DNA of 64,000 nucleotides from the NCBI GenBank assembly GCA_964017125.1, contig OZ024908.1, positions 83,658,599 to 83,722,598 of the forward strand. The letters run 5' to 3'. Below the pieces are notes generated by a model. The model did no database searches, was not told the DNA's origin, and worked only from the letters and a program-made list of their open reading frames with translations. A program made the translations under genes and the position numbers. Of the stretch, positions 1 to 13,408 are shown in pieces (position 1 is the first letter of the stretch; every line of letters starts with the position of its first letter). The stretch is from Flabesymbios commensalis (taxonomy: Eukaryota > Annelida > Polychaeta > Terebellida > Flabelligeridae).

Positions 1-469
1 TAATGACACCATATTGGAGAAAATCATAGGACAGTCATGTCATGAATCATTTAATACATGTTTTACACTGAAATAATATATCTTAAATGGACAAAATCTT
101 TCCAGTCGTAAGGCCTATTATAAAGATGATTTATTAGATATTCAACTCAGAACGTATGAGCCATTGCATTAATAATAAGTGTATATTGAAATATACAAAA
201 ACGGGCAAAATCGTCATAGTGGTAAGCCTGGTACAAATATGATTCATTACATGTATATTCAACTCAGAATGTATGAGCTACTGCAATAATTGAAATATAT
301 TTGATGTACTTTCTTACTGTTGACTTTTTGATGTTGCATGAAGCACAGTCTCGATTAGTTGAACACTATATTTATACTGCTTATAAACATCAATGTTTGA
401 TTGTAGTTATTGTTAGCGATCAACGTATCAGCAGCCTTGTAAAGTGCAGATATTACGCTTTTGCCATCC

Positions 470-667
470 AACCGCTAAGCACGACTAAAATCGTTTTTGA
501 TTTATTTTATTATCTGATCAAAACACGGTTATTGGGAACGAAAGGTGTCTTTACACATCAAGATTTGCATATCTCAAATTAAACAAATATTTGTAATTTT
601 CACCGACTTGAGGTTGTGGGTCGAGGACTACACAACTTCAAGTGGGTGAAAATTTAAATTTAGTGCT
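470..667 (+). mobile_element. Family B element abutting a family A element
   Basis: Landmarks ACCGCTAAGCACGACTAAAA, CAAATTAAACAAATATTTGT, and a hairpin at 597-655 (CACAACTTCAAGTGGGTGAAA arm). It ends at the TTAA (668-671) that starts the family A element, so the two share a border. Repeated at 34931-35128 in copy B. Confidence 0.65.
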
Positions 668-671
668 TTAA

Positions 672-915
672 CCCTTTCACGCCTGAATTAACTATTGTCA
701 TCTTCATCCACTACAAGCCGAGAATTGCTATCGCAATTCTCGTCTTGTAGTGGATGAAGATGATTTGATGTGGTTTAAATATCAAAGAAAATTACCACGT
801 ATTGGTAAACCAGTTTCATGGAAATTTACGTTCTAAAACCCTTTGTTGTAGGAAAATTAAGTCTTTTTTCAGGATTGTAAAATGATGCTTTAATGCATCG
901 TGAGGGCTTAAAGGG
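672..915 (+). mobile_element. TTAA-bounded miniature element, family A
   Basis: 244 bp between TTAA at 668-671 and 916-919, ends CCCTTTCA and TTAAAGGG. A 64-bp hairpin (699-762) has 30-bp arms with one mismatch, starting 27 bp from the left end. TTAA target and CCC/GGG termini fit a piggyBac-type non-autonomous element. No coding capacity. Confidence 0.85.
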
Positions 916-2107
916 TTAAAACCAGAGAGGATGTATACATCATTCCATGTAAGGGTTAATAGTAAACTGATGGCCTTTACGAGACACAATTTCCAGAATT
1001 TTTCAACCGCATGGCTCAAACAGGTTTGTGATCTATGACAATGTATAAACAATGATTTAGTGTGATCAAAGTCATGTATATGAAGTACACACTGGGAGGA
1101 GTCTCAACATGTGTGCTTCCCTATTGTCCATGGTGTGACATCATTGCAGACACACAAAGGTCAGCTTAAAGAAGCAGACTCATCGACCTCAAGTACCAGG
1201 GCCTTGGAAAACGAGGTTCCTTAACCCCTAGAGCACTAACGTCAACTATTAACTATAATACTGCTTCCCTATTTTTTTCACACTTGTGTAGCCAATTTTT
1301 TTAACTTAAAAATGTCTTCAAATCTGTGGAACTGATAAGATATGATTTAGTTTTACAAATCAAGTAATTTACAGTCAGCTGTGGATCACGACACAACTTC
1401 AAGTGACTGAAAATTTCAATTGAGTATATCAGTGCCTCAGGGTTAATTTCGAATTGTCTATAGTTCACTTTGTTCAGGATGTGATAGATCATTGTAGATA
1501 AACTAATGCAATTCAGAGAGTTCACGTTTCTAATGCTTACATCTGATTATCATGATGTTTGTGTTTTTCAGATCCACATCAAAGGACGGATCTCCACGAG
1601 CTCGCTCTTCCTCGCTCAGCTCACGACAGAGACCTAGCAGTATGATTCGCTGAATATTATGACAGATCTCTTGTGCTCGCTCATCCTCTTTCATGACAGA
1701 GCGGTATGATTCGCTGATTATATTGACTAATCTCCTTTTGCTTGCTCAGCTAACAAGAGAGACCTAACAGTATGATTCGCTGATTATAATGTCTTGATAT
1801 ACTTGTGTTCGCTCAGCTCACAAGAGACCTGGCAGTATGATTCGCTGATTCTAATGACTTGATCTCCTTGTCCTAGCTCGGCCAACGACAGAGACATAGC
1901 AGTATGATTCGCTTATTAGAATGACGTATCTCCACGTGCTCGCTCTTGCTCGCTCAGCTCACACCAAAGACCTAGCTGTATGATTCTCTGATTGTAGTGA
2001 CTTCCTCCTTGAGCTCGTCCTCTCTCAGAACAGAGACCCAGCATCAAGATTCGCCAATTATAATCATAAATTACCTGCGGAAACAACATGACAACAGTGT
2101 GTGTTAA

Positions 2108-2351
2108 CCCTTTCAACCCTGAATTTACCATTGTCATCTTCATCCACTACAAGCCGCAAATTGCTGTCGCAATTCTCGACTTGTAGTGGATGAAGATGAT
2201 TTGAATTGGGTGAAAAATTGAAGAAACTTGCCATGTATTGGTAAACCAGTTGCATGGAAATATTCATTCTAAAACCCCTAGTTATAGGAAAAATGAGTCT
2301 GTTTTCAGGGATTTCAAATGATGTTTTAATGCATCGTGAGGACCTAAAGGG
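2108..2351 (+). mobile_element. TTAA-bounded miniature element, family A
   Basis: Second family A copy, also 244 bp, between TTAA at 2104-2107 and 2352-2355. Same internal hairpin (about 2135-2196) and same right half (AAACCAGTTGCATGGAAAT). Sequence differs from 672-915 by perhaps 15 percent, so the two are independent insertions. Confidence 0.85.
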
Positions 2352-2560
2352 TTAATCTCAATTATTTGAGAGATGAGTATGTGTGATTTACACGTGAGCA
2401 AACAATACATCTGTTACACTCACACATACAGACATAGCCTGATATCCTCATGATAATGAGCTGGTGAACCCGATTAGCTGAAGATAAAGTGTTAAATTTA
2501 TCCTCATCACTTTCATTATGAAATTAAAAGGCAACAGAGACACGCACAGAGATGAATTAA

Positions 2561-2784
2561 CCCTCATCCTAATCACGACTAATCACGACTAATGTCGTTT
2601 TTAATTAGTTTTATTTGTTGACCTAATCACTGATATTGGGAGCAAAATGTGTATTTAAACATCAGAATTTAGAATGGATATATCTTAAATTAAACAATAT
2701 GAGTAATTTTCATCCTCTTGAAGTTAGCGAGACACAACTGCAAGTTGGTGAAAATTGAAATAAATTAACTTAGCAGGATAAGGA
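2561..2784 (+). mobile_element. TTAA-bounded miniature element, family B
   Basis: Between TTAA at 2557-2560 and 2785-2788. It has the family B landmarks ATTGGGAGCAAAATGTGT, CTTAAATTAAACAATATGAG and a degenerate hairpin of the TTTTCAyCC...GGTGAAAA type near the right end. Confidence 0.75.
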
Positions 2785-5411
2785 TTAAACATGTTATGTG
2801 ATCTGTATTCGCAGTATCGTAACTACCGTCAACTCCTCACAAAGTTTAACCAATTGTGAGAAATATGATTTTGTGAGGAAGATTTTTTTGTGGTCATCAA
2901 AAATAACAAAAATTACCATACCAATATAGACACCGGATTCACAGTTCTTGCACCTAGAATAATAAAGATGCATCAATTGATATCTAGGTTGGGGATGCTA
3001 CAGTTCTACTCCCAACCATACATTTAGTTCTATAGATTAGAATGATTTTATTTTCATGAGACCTAAAATATCTTTTGTAAGCCTACCCCAAACTATATAT
3101 TTAAACTGCAATCTTAAGTGTGTTTTCCAATTAGATTTTCCCTGTGAGCCCACTCCATTTTCTTGTAAAATTTGTCAACATATTATTTATGAACTAAATA
3201 ACTTACCCCCCCCTCCCAAATTCTTTACTGTGCCCCTTAACAAACTTTTTCAAATCCGAATTTACCATTGTCATCTTCATCCACTACAGCCGACTTGTAG
3301 TGTATGAAGATGACTTGAAGTGGATGAAAAATGAGAAAAAATTGTTATTATTGAAACAGCTCTATCTGTTCTTCAGAGATGCGAAACATGTCTTAATACA
3401 TCAAAATCTGACGAAGAAGTAAAATATTTATAATGACCGTAGACCCATAACAGGTATTCAAATGAAGCGGAAAGAGCTAACTAAGACATTTATGATGATC
3501 TTAAATTAAAAAAACCCACTTTAATCTCAGTGGTTTATGCAAAAATATTTCTGCCTTATAAGGGTTAAGGGTTAACACTCAAATATTCTGGTCAGAGTCA
3601 CTGGACTGTGTAATAACTGATCCGTGCAATAAGACGACACTGAAGGTTTTGCTCTATTATGCCATTTTTTGTTGAGAACAAATACCAAGTAGGCCCAATG
3701 CTGGTCAATGTTGGACCGAAGTCATACACGACGACCCAACATTAAGCCAGCATTGATACCTATGGAAGTGATAGCAATGGACTGGACAAAATGCTCAACA
3801 GTTTGGTATTATTAGCTGAGCTCTGGACCGTGACTTCAGCAGAGTTGATACGTGTACATTCCAATTTCACCATAACTATTTTTTCTGTGTCTATGTTTTA
3901 CAACTAATAATCCAGCAAGTACAGTGATGATTAAGAGGTGATATGTAGGCCAATGTGTAACATTTTAGGAAGTTGTACGTTAAATCTTCAAAAATATTTT
4001 ACATAGATTAACCATTTATGTCTTCAGTCACTACTGAGCAGACTCAAGGGATTCACCCAATATTGGGTGATTGTTGGCCACAATCTTCGACACTGGCCCG
4101 ACACTGGCCCAACAGTGGTACAATGCCTCGTGTCTGCTGGGTAGTGCTGAGTGATGATAAAATTTATAGATGGCTAGATCCAATACTCAGATGAGGGTGA
4201 AAGCAAATATTTTTGCTCGTTACAATCACATTGTAATCAACCTGCACAAGTGTCAAATTAGAGGAGCTTTAATTCTTAGTGGTTTTTCAAACAAATATAA
4301 ACATAGCATGGAACGCAATAAAGACCAGAAAACAATCTATCACCCTTGTCCTAGATTTGCCACTCACTGGGAATGTTATGCTATTGAATATTCCACACTC
4401 CAATTTGTGAGCTGTCACATTGGTCTAGCGCTGTCTCAATGCTGGGCTGGCATCTCTGATGCCGGCCCATCATTGATACAACAGTGGGCCAATGTTGCAT
4501 GCGTGCCGGATTACTATGTATGATGTTTTTTTGTGATACTGATCTGTAATTTTATTAAACACCACATGTTTAAGGTGGATGCTTAGTCATAATGCTTCGT
4601 GGGGAAAAAAAGTTTTATAAAGTGCAATATTGGCTGTATTATATTTAAATGTTATGAACCTAATGTTATGAATAAAATGAAATGCCTTCAACAATGTAGT
4701 TGTCATTGCAAAATATTTTAAAAATCCTATACAATGCTACATTATGTCTTGAAATGTTTCATTTGTTTGAATAACATAAATAATAAGCTAATCTGTGGCT
4801 GGGAATTTATACAGTTAACTCTATTCTGCATTGCTTGGTGGCCACATATGACTACACTCTATCTGATCACAACTGCTAACATCTTAAACTGCTATTATTT
4901 TATTTAATTTTTCACCCACTTGAAGTTGTCTCGCCAACATTTTATCAAAGACCCTGAAATACATTAAAGTATGATGATGCCTTCGGATTGAACTCTTGGC
5001 TATTATACCATAAACATTGACATGAACACTTCTTCAGACACTGATACGGATTACCGCACCTCCGAGACGTGAGGCCCTATACAAGTAATTTAATTGAAAG
5101 GATATTAAATTGAATATTAACCGTTATGTGTGCTTGACATTACAGTTTTAAATATATTTAAAAAAAATATTATTATAGAAATATAATGTTATAATCTAAA
5201 AAATGATCATTTTTTTAAATGTGAATTACCACCAAGCTTGCACCACAGCAGGACTGTTAATTATTATGTTTGACACAAGGACGAGAGCTGCATTTACTCG
5301 TTTGAGGAAAGGCAAGAAGTCAAACATCATGAGCTTCATCAACTCTGACTCATGAACGACTGATTGTTCAATAAACGTATTCAACTTAGGCATTGTCATA
5401 GCTTTTTTTAA

Positions 5412-5953
5412 AGCAGCTCCTTGTTGATGACATCAATTTTCGTTTTTAATTCCGTACTGAAGTAGTGTATCCCACGGATCATGTTTTTATTTTTTTCAGA
5501 ATTCTCATATTTTTACAAATATTTGTAATCAACATTTCTATGAAACCAGAAATAACCCAAACAAACTATTAGGTATACCTGAAGGACGATTGAATGTTTT
5601 CACAGCATTGGGCCACATGCTGATGGCATCGGCCCAGCGTTGGGTAGACAATCAGTGTTGCAGGTGTGTCCTCCCGTGTCCTGACTATAAGACACCAATT
5701 AGCGGCGACTGCTCTGATCTTACCGTGTGATACGTGGGAATATGTGATGTAAAGTGCTCAATATTGCAGACTTGTTTTGTTTACATGGCAATATACGACC
5801 TGGAAATACAACTATTTCACTTTTTTTCGGTGCTTTAAAATTGTTTTTGGACTTTTTCGTATTTTCAGTTAAGATCAGTAGGCTATATAGCTTCATATAA
5901 ATTATATTTTCAAAATTGACAACATTGAAAATGTCTCATCCCAAGGGGTCCCT
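5412..5953 (+). mobile_element. TTAA-bounded element, family E (copy A)
   Basis: 542 bp between TTAA at 5408-5411 and 5954-5957, right end CATCCCAAGGGGTCCCT. Opposite orientation to 43131-43693 and older, because it is in both copies. The interior includes a palindrome of the TTGGGCC...GGCCCA kind near 5605-5650. Confidence 0.85.
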
Positions 5954-7030
5954 TTAATATACTTCTAGAAGTAGAAGTGGCTCTGGCTAATTATAGGTCT
6001 ACTTATTCGCGTTTTAAATAACATGATGCAGCATTATCATGTCTTCGGTATTATGACATTTTGTTAAAGCACAGCAATAAGCTATACCCATTCCTAATTA
6101 GTACTTAGTAAGTAGACCTACACATAATATTATTATCTGATGAAACAAGATTTGTTTTGAACAAACTGTCACCAAACACTTTTACCTGATAATTGCGTAC
6201 TGTTCTTGGCGTTAACTGAAGACAAAAAGTAGAGAAACAAAATGACGAAGCAATGACACACGTGGATTAGAAGCATTTTGGGTATTCCCCAAATACAGTC
6301 TTGCAGCAAAGTATCAATGATGGTAGTACCATTTTTTCTTCACCTTGGATCATATAAATTATTCACATATGTGGCATAAATTTCGGTCCCAGCTTCTAGC
6401 AAGAATCTGTATAGATGAGAATAACTCATCAATTTCATTTTAAACATAAATACTCGAAGAGCAGTCGTAGTTCTCCATCTTAGTTTCATTCAAGTTAACC
6501 ATATTATCAAGTTAGATAAAAGCTTCTGGGGTTGTATTGGATCTTAACGAAAAAACAAACAATGCGGATATATACGGGATTTTCCACAAATGAGTTTGAA
6601 ATATTCGCAAGTCAATCAACACCTGTTTCTTAAATATACAACAGGTTTTAAAAGACAAACTCCCTGGAAAATTCAGTAAATTTGCAATTTTTACTTTGAT
6701 CGGCGGCTTGATGATATTACTAGAATAAACATCAGGTGAGATATCTACATAGCATTGTACAGCCTACAAGATGTGGGTTCAAGTAATAATACCATATCGC
6801 AGTCAAACTAACCTGCAATATTTTTTCATTAAAAAACCCGCAGCAGCTTGGCACAACATTCAACATTTCCAACGAGCTGCTAAGAGAAGGAGAGCAAGCT
6901 ATATGTACCATATATGGGCTTAAACAGCAGCATAGTGTCAACGAATTGAGATAATTATTATCCATTTGGATCGCTCACAACAGATCCATCACGTCTGCCC
7001 CCATGTCAAGATGCTGTATATAAACATATT

Positions 7031-7240
7031 ATGCGTTCTAACTATCAAGCTGCAATATGGCGCAGGATTTTACTTGCCCCCACACGGACATGGCTGGATG
7101 GGGAAAGGGAACAGAATTTCCATAGACACACCTGCCCCCCCCCCCCCAAACCTGTTTTAATGTGTCTTAGCTGTAAGTGCAGAAGTTGCAAAGATAAAAA
7201 AGATGTACACGCTGTCGTAATAATGCTGTTCTATAATTAG
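7031..7240 (+). pseudogene. Fragment of a multicopy invertebrate protein family (NYQAAIW...CKCRSC)
   Basis: The translation contains RSNYQAAIWRR, then in a neighbouring frame PPHGHGWMGKG, then LSCKCRSCKDKK. From memory this resembles the C-terminal part of a large, repetitive invertebrate family with a (R/K)xNYQxxIWK motif, PxPxGxGW, and a cysteine-rich CxCxxxC tail; function unknown and possibly mobile. The reading frame changes between the blocks, so it is a relic. The duplicate is at 41118-41321. Confidence 0.4.
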
Positions 7241-7682
7241 CTATCTGTGTATAAATACTTATACTTGTTATTCCTCTTCTATTTAAATATAAAACTACGA
7301 TATTAAAATATGATATGGCAAAGGAAATCAAATAAACAAAAAAAATCATAAAAATAATTTCGGTACTGCACGACAATACTGTAAATTAATTAAGTACATT
7401 ATATACCCCAATTTTTGGTTTATAGTTCTAAATAATAAATTTATATATTAGCGAACCATAAAAAATAAATACGATTTACATAACTCTTTCCAAAGTCCAG
7501 TATAACAAAAGAAAATCAAAGTTTAAAATTTGTCATTTTTTCAAATAAAATTTCAATAAAATGTTTTTTTGTTAATTTCAAATTTTCTGTTTAATTTTGT
7601 TCAGATTTTGCACCATGAAACTAATGTCGCAGAGGGGGGAGGGGGGTGCAGCGAATTTCTATTTTTTTTTAATATATAATCA

Positions 7683-7790
7683 CCCAACAAACACGAGATG
7701 TTCAGTCATAGTTGGTTTAATGTTGGGCCAGCGTCGCAGACGTTGGCTCAACATTAAACCAACAATGAACCAACAACTCGTGTTTGATGG
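7683..7790. repeat. Palindromic element, family F
   Basis: 108-bp near-palindrome. Ends are CCCAACAAACACGAG and CTCGTGTTTGATGG, arms hold GTTGGTTTAATGTTGGGCC, and the centre is CGTCGCAGACG. The duplicate is at 41998-42105. More degenerate relatives lie at about 3690-3765, 4048-4140, 4412-4505, 8692-8765, 8962-9115 and 10012-10100, with matching places in copy B. Confidence 0.88.
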
Positions 7791-8417
7791 ACGAGCCGTA
7801 AAATATGTGACGGGATAGGAGTGAGAGCTTAGGGATTTTGTCAAGTTGAAAAAAAATCCGAGAAAAACTAGAAGGTGGGTGGATTGATCAAGCCCCAACT
7901 CGGATTCTTTTATTTTCTTGGAAATGTTATGTTTTTGTGTTGTTTTTTGTTGTTGTAATGTTTAAAAGAAAATGAATAGGGGGTTGGGTGGGTGGTGTCT
8001 GACCAATCCAAGTTTTTTTCGGATTTGGGGATTTTTTTAACTTGACAAAACTCCTTAGAAAACGTTATTGTCTTATCACTTTTTGCATTAATCGGCAATG
8101 GTAACATACTTTTTGCCTTACACTGCAAGAACCTTAATTTCAATAAACCACTGTTAGATACGTAAACTTCACCAGTTTATTGTACGAATGTGCCAACCAA
8201 CTCTTATTGTAAATGTTGTCACACCGAAATAAAGGGGTCTCATCTAATATTCTGGTTTCGAACCCTTTAACACCAGTAAAGTGATAAGATAAGAAGAGTT
8301 ACAATAATATTTTACAACAATAATTTTATTTATTAATAACATTTATCAAAGCTGATTTTTTTCAACTGCCATATATGTAAGTATAATTGATTTATTAAAT
8401 TGCAATACATTTGTCAA

Positions 8418-8490
8418 TGATGACGATGATGGATCGCGATAATAATAATGATGATGATGGCGATGATGATGGTAATGATGACAATGATGA
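8418..8490. repeat. GAT-rich microsatellite
   Basis: Imperfect (GAT)n and (AAT)n tract; the copy B partner is at 42740-42812. Translates as D/N runs with no support for a gene. Confidence 0.85.
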
Positions 8491-9235
8491 TGCTGATTTA
8501 TTGAAGACAAATTTGCGTGATATCCCTTTATATTACTTTGTATTATTTATTCTATTTTATATCATAATATACAACATAGCCCTGTGGATGAAGACAATAT
8601 AGTACATTACCTGATTACGATGAGTTATTAAATCTGTGTATGTATGGTTCCCCTCCAGAAGGCAGTAAGCGCAAAAAATCGTATAATATTTGTACAATGT
8701 TGGATCAACGTCGAAGACGTCGGGTCGATGTTGTGCAAATGTTATACTAATACTTTGTGTTTGCTGAAAAGTAGGCCTACACTGAATTATCTGAATATGG
8801 AGGATTAAATATGCCAATGATGGGCCACCATGAGCATTCAAAGCACTGATGTGTACCATTTACTGTGATAATATTATAATTTAAGTCCCAAAATAGCACA
8901 ATTCAATCACATGAAAATCACAATTACTGTTCAATAGAAGGAACTTACATAGTAATCGTGAGACATTCACCCAATGCTGGTTTAATGTTGGCCCATCATC
9001 TGCGACACTGGACCAACATTAATAGGACAACGGGTGCGACAGTGCTCTTTGAGACTATTGTTGTTTTAATGCTGGCTTACCGTCTACGATGTCGTGCCAA
9101 CACTAAACCAACATACGTTCAAAATAAAGTGTTTTCGAAGTTCTTCACTGTTATAATCTGGCCACGGACATGCATCATTTCTTCTGAGGTGCAAAGGCAA
9201 ACAGCAGTAACTGCTTGTCGGCTGCTAAGAATTCT

Positions 9236-9577
9236 TCATCTTTTCAATGAGATTTGGAAAGCCTTTGATATGCGACAGTTCCACCACGGGCATGTCTCTG
9301 TGATCCCGCCCTCGCGCCAGAGCCGGCCTGGCAGTTTGTGGCGATTGAGAGAGGCGGCTTCTCTTCTGCGCTGCACCAAATCCTCGTTCAGGCCTAACGT
9401 ATTTGTGCTATTTGACTGTCCCGCTGCGCTTTCGCCGGACGTTTGTGTTAAGTTCCACATCTCATCCACCTGAATGCCCAGCTGACCAATATTACTGTCT
9501 GGGTGCGTTCTTTTGTACCAGTCGAACCTGCCCTTTTTGACTGGCATCTCCACGGTCTGCGTGTGCCAAACATATAT
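9236..9577 (-). pseudogene. B3GAT copy A exon 5, tail frameshifted
   Basis: Begins IYVWHTQTVEMPVKKG and agrees with copy B for about 75 residues. It then diverges in frame after a one-base loss (GCCTGGC here against GCCTGGGC in B on the plus strand) and stops at 9236. The conserved catalytic part is not affected. Confidence 0.8.
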
Positions 9578-10602
9578 CTGAAAAGTAAAACAGATTGTGT
9601 AAAAGTGGGGCCAAAAAAAAATAATGTTTCCGATTCATTGCCTTTCCAAACAGGGTGGGTAGGTGATTTTTATGATTTCTTGGGGGCTCCCGGTCACATA
9701 GCCCTGCAAAATAGAGTAGGTAGGTTAACTTTTCTCAATTTCACTTTAAAAAACCCTGCCAAATCGCCCCAACATCCCTTTTTGGCAATTTGGTAGTTTT
9801 TCAAATGTGAAATTGAAATAAACACATTGAGGGTCTATATAGGCCCAATGTATATATTTTATATATTATTTTTATTAGAAATTGCCATAAAAAATGTAGG
9901 GTCGGGGGTGCAAATAGGTCGGTATGCTAATCTGAAACAGAGGTATTTTTGCCAGAAAAAAACAGTGAATAATGGTGTAGGCCTATCACCACTCCCAAGA
10001 TAAACACAAGACAATGGACCACTGCTGGTTTAATGTTAAATCAGCGTCGTAGACGGTGGACAACATTAAATAAACGTTGCTTCACTGTGTTTGTCTAATA
10101 ATCAATGCTGACTTGATGTTAGCATACAGTCTAAGACTTTGGCCAGACATGAAATCAGCAAGAAAAGGATTATTATCGAATGTAACGATTTCAATGTTGC
10201 ACATACCATTATTATGTGCCACATATCGTCCAAACAAAAAATCCAGTTTATTTCAGGAGATATAAAAACATTTATCCAGCTATGGTTTTTTTCTCGTTGC
10301 CCTCATTAACTTTTTTTTGAGGGGGGGGGGGGGTCCCTCAATATCTTCTGCAGAAATAGGTTCAATGATTTTTTCTTAAATATTTTATTTTCGCCCTCCC
10401 TGATTAGATTTTGTTCTCACCTAAAACAGATATTAAAACATAGCGGCCGAGCTTTGAGAAATGGTTTATTAGTTTTGTGCTATAGGCTCTAAGCTACATG
10501 GTATACATTTTTGGGGTAGTGTAGCATGGTATACATGCAAGATTTGTATATATTGTCGGCCCCTATTGTTTGTGTAATTGTCTAGTTATATAGCATTACT
10601 AC

Positions 10603-10778
10603 CTTGGTACAGTTATCAGCTCTTGGCTCCAGCTCATTCTTGGTGATTTTCATGTCTTTAAAGAAGCAGTCCTCTATGTACCCTCTCACATCCACCATCA
10701 TGGGAGCCTTCTTACTCCGCCAGAAAGCCACGTTCACTGAAAAACTGGCCATGTCCACTGGCCATTTACGCTTGCCGT
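10603..10778 (-). pseudogene. B3GAT copy A exon 4
   Basis: 176 bp, same translation as copy B exon 4 (PVDMASFSVNVAF through ELEPRADNCTK), splice sites intact. Intron 3 in this copy is 9.5 kb because of the LINE. Confidence 0.88.
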
Positions 10779-11823
10779 CTGTAAAAACATCAACACAATT
10801 AATGTTTCTTAAAGTAACGTTACAATGACATTCTGGTTGTTGAACCTTCCGTCACATAACCCTTCCAGTGCTGGGACCGACTTTAGATGTCAGAATATGA
10901 CGTCTATAGACGTCAGATTCTCCGTATCTGCCATTTTACTGTAAGAATATGGATAGCTATAATGTGGATATCACATCGGCGCGACTAAACTTATTTTTAA
11001 GTCTACGAAAACACAGTAGACTAGAAATAATTATATCGGCTGAAATATGTTCAACCCTATACTTTAATGATGTCAATGGGATGTGTGTGGCATAGACCTA
11101 TGTACCATATTTAAGTCCCTCGTGGAAAATATGGTGGCTCCCCTGTATTTATTATAGCAGTACATATTGACCTTCGTGATGCTTTAATGTAACTTTTCAC
11201 TGATAAAAATATGTATATGAATTACTCACAGCGGCGTGGTTATCAGATCAGGTTTATGTATAAGAGGAAGTAAAACTGTACATCTGCCGCACTGAAGGTA
11301 GTTGATACCTCGACCAATCCGATGGCCATTATGTGTTATCGGTGATCAGAAAAAATGCCCTTTGCCAATTAAACCGCCATGTTATTTATTTTGAATTTTC
11401 ACTCGCTTGAAGTTGTGTCTCGCTGACGCGATCCACAACTTCGAGTGAGTGAAAATTATTCACATTTGACAAAATGGAGGTCAACTACTTTCAAATATTG
11501 CTGATTGATGTCACATTTTATCTTTAACATAAAAGGTGGCACTTAAATGTGCTATAATAAAAAATGAAAACCGAATATAATCGGAACCGGTGGTGCAGGC
11601 ATCAACAAACTCTTTAAAATTTGGAAAATCAGATATCTGGATATAAATCGGGCTCTGATTATGTTTTAGCAGCAACGTTGAGCAAGGTTAGGCGGGCCTG
11701 GACGGGGGGGGGATGGGCGAATAAAGCGTGAGATAGAAAAACCACTGCCACTAGCCATCAACGAATGTTTTATTTACAGTCACGAGAGGGGAGTTAAATG
11801 TAATGGCTCCTGAAAACACATGA

Positions 11824-11880
11824 TTTTGACATTTTAATGTATGCCTGGCATACGCAACTGCGTACATTAAAATGTCAAAA
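11824..11880. repeat. Hairpin at the left edge of the Penelope-like fragment, copy A
   Basis: Perfect 18-bp arms (11824-11841 and 11863-11880) around a 21-nt centre. In copy B the hairpin is larger; A seems to have lost much of one arm's inner half. Confidence 0.8.
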
Positions 11881-12715
11881 TGTGGAGTGTAAACCATTTG
11901 AATAGCTACCATCCCACTATCAAATTCACAGACGAATGGAACAGATCCAACATTAATTTCCTAGACACAAACCTATACATAAACGACGGATCTACAGTCG
12001 CCTGTATTGTAAACCTACAGATGCTCATCTATATTTAATATTCCACTCTTACCACCCGATCCAGCGATAACTACAGCCAGTTCCCGAGAGTTCGGAGAAT
12101 CTGCACAACCCTTCAGACCTTCAAAGAAGATGCAATAATCATATTTCAAGCTTTACTTGGCAGAGGTTACCCACACCACCTGGTCTCTGATGGATACAAC
12201 AGAGCTAGAGACCTCGACAGAGGCCTTCTATTGACGGATGAAGGTAAAGAACCCAACAAGCTTCTTATCCTTTCAACCACCTACCATCATGCCAACCCAC
12301 CTTGGAATCTCATACTGAAGAAACATAAACCCATTCTCGAATTATCACCAGATTGTCAACGCATAGCACTTTCCAACCTATGCACCGCTTTCAAGGCCAA
12401 CCCAAGCCTTCACAACTTTCTAGCTAGAGCTCAACTACCAGATTCGAACCAACAACCACAGATACCCAGGGGCACTCAACCCTGCGGACGTAACTGCTTT
12501 TGCTGCAAATATATTAAAACAGCCACAAACATCACCAGCTTTCACAATGGAAAATCATTCAGAACGAGGGTTTCTGGAAATTGCAGAACGACTGGCATCA
12601 TCTACCTGATAGAGTGCCGCCGCTTCAATCTACAGTATGTTGGACAAACTGGCACTGAATTAAAAACAAGACTATGTAACCACATCATAATATAAGGCGA
12701 CATAGTAGGGCGGAT
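11881..12715 (+). mobile_element. Penelope-like element fragment, copy A
   Basis: The 3' part of a Penelope-like retroelement. Recognisable are the end of the RT region (LNSYHPTIKFT, CKPTDAHLY-like) and a GIY-YIG endonuclease (IIYLIECRRFNLQYVGQTG) preceded by a cysteine cluster (CGRNCFCCKYI). The RT core is absent and the fragment is broken, so it is a fossil. The same fragment is at the same place in copy B, so it predates the duplication. A hairpin abuts its left end. Confidence 0.88.
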
Positions 12716-13339
12716 TATGGCCCAAAATTGGTGAAAGCGTGACCGGCTGGACAAAAGTATGAAACTTGGCACAGTTACTTCTTAGACACTACTGAACAAT
12801 TTTAGAAGGGTAGCCCAAAAATCAAAGTCAATTCTCTTAGTGAATATCATGTTTCACGTAACCATGGCAACACTAAAAGCCTAAATCTGTAATATCTATA
12901 CTATCTGTGATTTCAAGTGAGCTGAATAAATAAATCTCCTATAAAACTGATATCCCGACGATATACAATACCCCCTAGAAAATAACGGCAGTAAAACACA
13001 TGGTTACCGCGAAATTTCCGGTTACCATAGCAACCGGGCATACATAAATACAGAAATTTAATTATACCTGTCTTTATTCTGCAAATTAACGGGTTATATC
13101 GTCACCCAACTTTATATTACCACCCCCGGCCCTTCTATAGAACGTTACAGACAATCTCAGATAAGATAACATAAGTAAGTGAGGATATACAGTAATGATC
13201 ATGTTCCCATGGATACCTAGGAGATATTCTCTGACAGATAGGCCTATTCGTATATTTTTTACAAATTATTTTTTTATCATATAAATATATATAGATGTTT
13301 CAAATATTATTTGTGAAAAAAATAATTACCCTCGTGATT

Positions 13340-13408
13340 GTCTCGACTTTTAAAATTTTATGACGTCATGATTTTATGACGTCACACCGTGCTTATTACC
13401 GCTGCGTA
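13340..13408. repeat. Inverted repeat with paired TGACGTCA sites (left partner, copy A)
   Basis: Pairs with 19267-19327 as an inverted repeat of roughly 60 bp. Contains TGACGTCA at 13361-13368 and 13377-13384, the consensus cAMP-response element. Copy B has the same pair near 48355-48412 and 53188-53240. Both lie in B3GAT intron 3; any regulatory role is speculative. Confidence 0.7.

Noticed and set aside
301-582. 93-codon ORF conserved at 34762-35043
   Set aside because: Overlaps a family B miniature element and has no recognisable family; duplication alone explains its preservation.
4170-4523. 117-codon ORF present in both copies (also 38642-38995)
   Set aside because: Conservation only reflects the recent duplication. 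It runs through a family F palindrome, and the composition is not coding-like.
8958-9473. 171-codon plus-strand ORF
   Set aside because: Antisense shadow of B3GAT copy A exon 5 joined to palindromes.
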